From NCBI GenBank assembly GCA_003833135.1, contig QZLH01000682.1, positions 8,012 through 26,280 of the forward strand: DNA of 18,269 bases, in the 5' to 3' direction. Position numbers and translations under genes: made by a program. This stretch comes from Oehlia diaphana (Eukaryota; Glomeromycota; Glomeromycetes; Glomerales; Glomeraceae). Shown here piece by piece: positions 17,255 through 18,269 of this stretch. Every line of letters begins with the position of its first letter. The stretch's first letter is position 1. The notes beneath the pieces were generated by a model, which saw nothing but the letters and a program-made list of their open reading frames with translations, was not told the DNA's origin and searched no databases.

Positions 17255-17612
17255 AAAAATTTAGAGACAGAGTATCGGAGCAAGTTAGCTATTATAAGCA
17301 TAATTTGGAAGCCACAGTTAGTCACATAGTTGTACATAAATTTTGTAATACGGTAACAACTACCGCCCAATTTTTGTTGTTGATCCCACATTCAATAGAT
17401 TTTTTTGTACCGAAATGTTGATCATAACCTGGAATGCATTAAATCATTGACAATCATTTGTTTTGTGAAAATTTGTGCATTTTTATGGATTAGATTTTGC
17501 ATTTAATCTAACCATAAGTCCAAATTTGGATGAAAAAGTCTCAACTAATTTTATATAATGTTAGTATAGCGAAGCTAGCTAGTTTTTTGGATTTTTTTTT
17601 GATTGAAAGGGA
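17255..17612. promoter_or_regulatory. Upstream region of the F-box gene
   Basis: 5' flank of the minus-strand F-box gene, less extremely AT-rich than the surroundings. It contains a short imperfect hairpin (TGGATTAGATT 17486-17496 against AATCTAACCA 17505-17514). No TATA box stands out. A plus-strand open frame at 17530-17736 runs into the repeat block and is not a gene. Confidence 0.3.
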
Positions 17613-17915
17613 AATAACTTTCCATTTTTGTTTTACCTTTTTTTCTCTATTCATAAAAAAGCATTATTTTTTTTTGTTAAAAAAATCAAAAAAAAAATTT
17701 ATAAAAATAAAAAAGGAGACACCTTTTCATTTTTGATTTATCTTTTTCTCTTTCGTAAAAAAGACAATTTTTTTTTGTCAAAAAAAATTTTATAAAAATA
17801 AAAATGGAAATGCCTTTCCATTTTTGATTTACCTTTTTCTCTTTTCGTAAAAATATTTAGGAAATGCCTTTTTATTTTTGATCTATCTTTTTTTTTTCGT
17901 AAATATTTAATTATC
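17613..17915. repeat. Degenerate T-rich tandem repeat, four units
   Basis: Units begin CTTTCCATTTTTG or a variant at 17618, 17722, 17813 and 17867. Each continues with TTTACCTTTTTCTC-like, then TTCGTAAAAA, with AAATTTATAAAAATAAAAA at the end of the first two. Spacing falls from 104 to 91 to 54 bp, so later units are truncated. Open frames across it are low-complexity. Confidence 0.7.
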
Positions 17916-18269
17916 ATAATAATTTAATTTTTTTATCAATAAATTAATTTGTATTGGCTGATTCATATTTTTTTAGTTAAGACCCACTTGATTGGCAAGT
18001 CATGTTGTACATCTAATTAATCGGAATTATTTTTTTTTCAAATATTTATTTTTTTTCAATTTCTTTAGTTTTTTTTTCAAATTTTGTTATTTCTCTTTTG
18101 AAACACCTTTTTCTTTTCCTTTTTTTTTCTTTTATTAAAAGACCGATTTCTTTCTTTATTTTTCCCCAGATTTTTTTTTTCTTTTTTTTTTAAAGTTTTT
18201 TTTTTTTTTTTCTTTCCTTTTCCTTTTCGGTTCCCAATTTTTCTTTTTGCCCCTCCTCACAAATTTTTT
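17916..18269. repeat. Polypyrimidine low-complexity tail
   Basis: From about 18030 to the window end the plus strand is almost entirely T and C, with T-runs up to about 16 and short CC or CCCC clusters. No gene or RNA is visible. The segment before 18030 is ordinary AT-rich sequence. Confidence 0.6.

Noticed and set aside
17530..17736. 68-codon plus-strand open frame ending in a Lys-rich stretch
   Set aside because: It is a translation of the T-rich tandem repeat.

Overview
The window is very AT-rich eukaryotic DNA with short GT-AG introns (65-93 nt), and lineage-expanded gene families lie close to decayed transposons. I read it as genomic DNA of an arbuscular-mycorrhizal fungus, most likely Rhizophagus irregularis or a close relative (Glomeromycotina). 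The main support is a protein kinase-like domain fused to a long Sel1 repeat array, an F-box/leucine-rich gene, relics of Rhizophagus-type SWIM/Mutator and Tc1-like transposons, and two small families I recognise only from that lineage. The assignment rests on remembered family resemblance; no database was searched.

Layout. Positions 1-934 hold no gene I can support. A minus-strand gene (about 935/1080-2147) encodes a protein with a conserved N-terminal domain and an Asn/Gln-rich repetitive tail. The tail repeat continues past the stop codon in another frame. Upstream lie a TA microsatellite and a diverged minisatellite of about six units (2341-2990). Positions 2991-5820 are mostly non-coding, with a shared 15-nt motif, an 80-bp duplication and a G-rich homopurine tract. 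A dead Mutator-like element with matching 38-bp terminal inverted repeats occupies about 5821-6988.

The centrepiece is a four-exon plus-strand gene (7643-10489, 863 aa): a kinase fold whose HRD catalytic motif reads HYN, so a probable pseudokinase, followed by about 12 Sel1-like repeats. Downstream come a relic of a second kinase gene, a 159-bp MITE with perfect 41-bp inverted repeats, and a Tc1/mariner transposase relic on the minus strand that carries a perfect 17-bp hairpin. A small minus-strand multi-exon gene (11976-12539) is cut off at its 5' side by an assembly gap (N at 12616), which falls inside a second copy of the same MITE.

Positions 13476-14842 are a pseudogene of a Rhizophagus-type family with a GRPRK AT-hook-like start. 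Three early stops in it each fit a C-to-T change. A minus-strand F-box/leucine-rich gene (15665-17254) is broken by two homopolymer frameshifts and one nonsense codon. The window ends in T-rich degenerate repeats.

There is no operon logic here. The genes are independent members of families that Rhizophagus has expanded (kinase/Sel1 signalling, F-box ubiquitin adaptors), and transposons appear to have generated much of the rest. Most broken genes could be biological pseudogenes or, for the homopolymer shifts, assembly errors; the sequence alone cannot decide.
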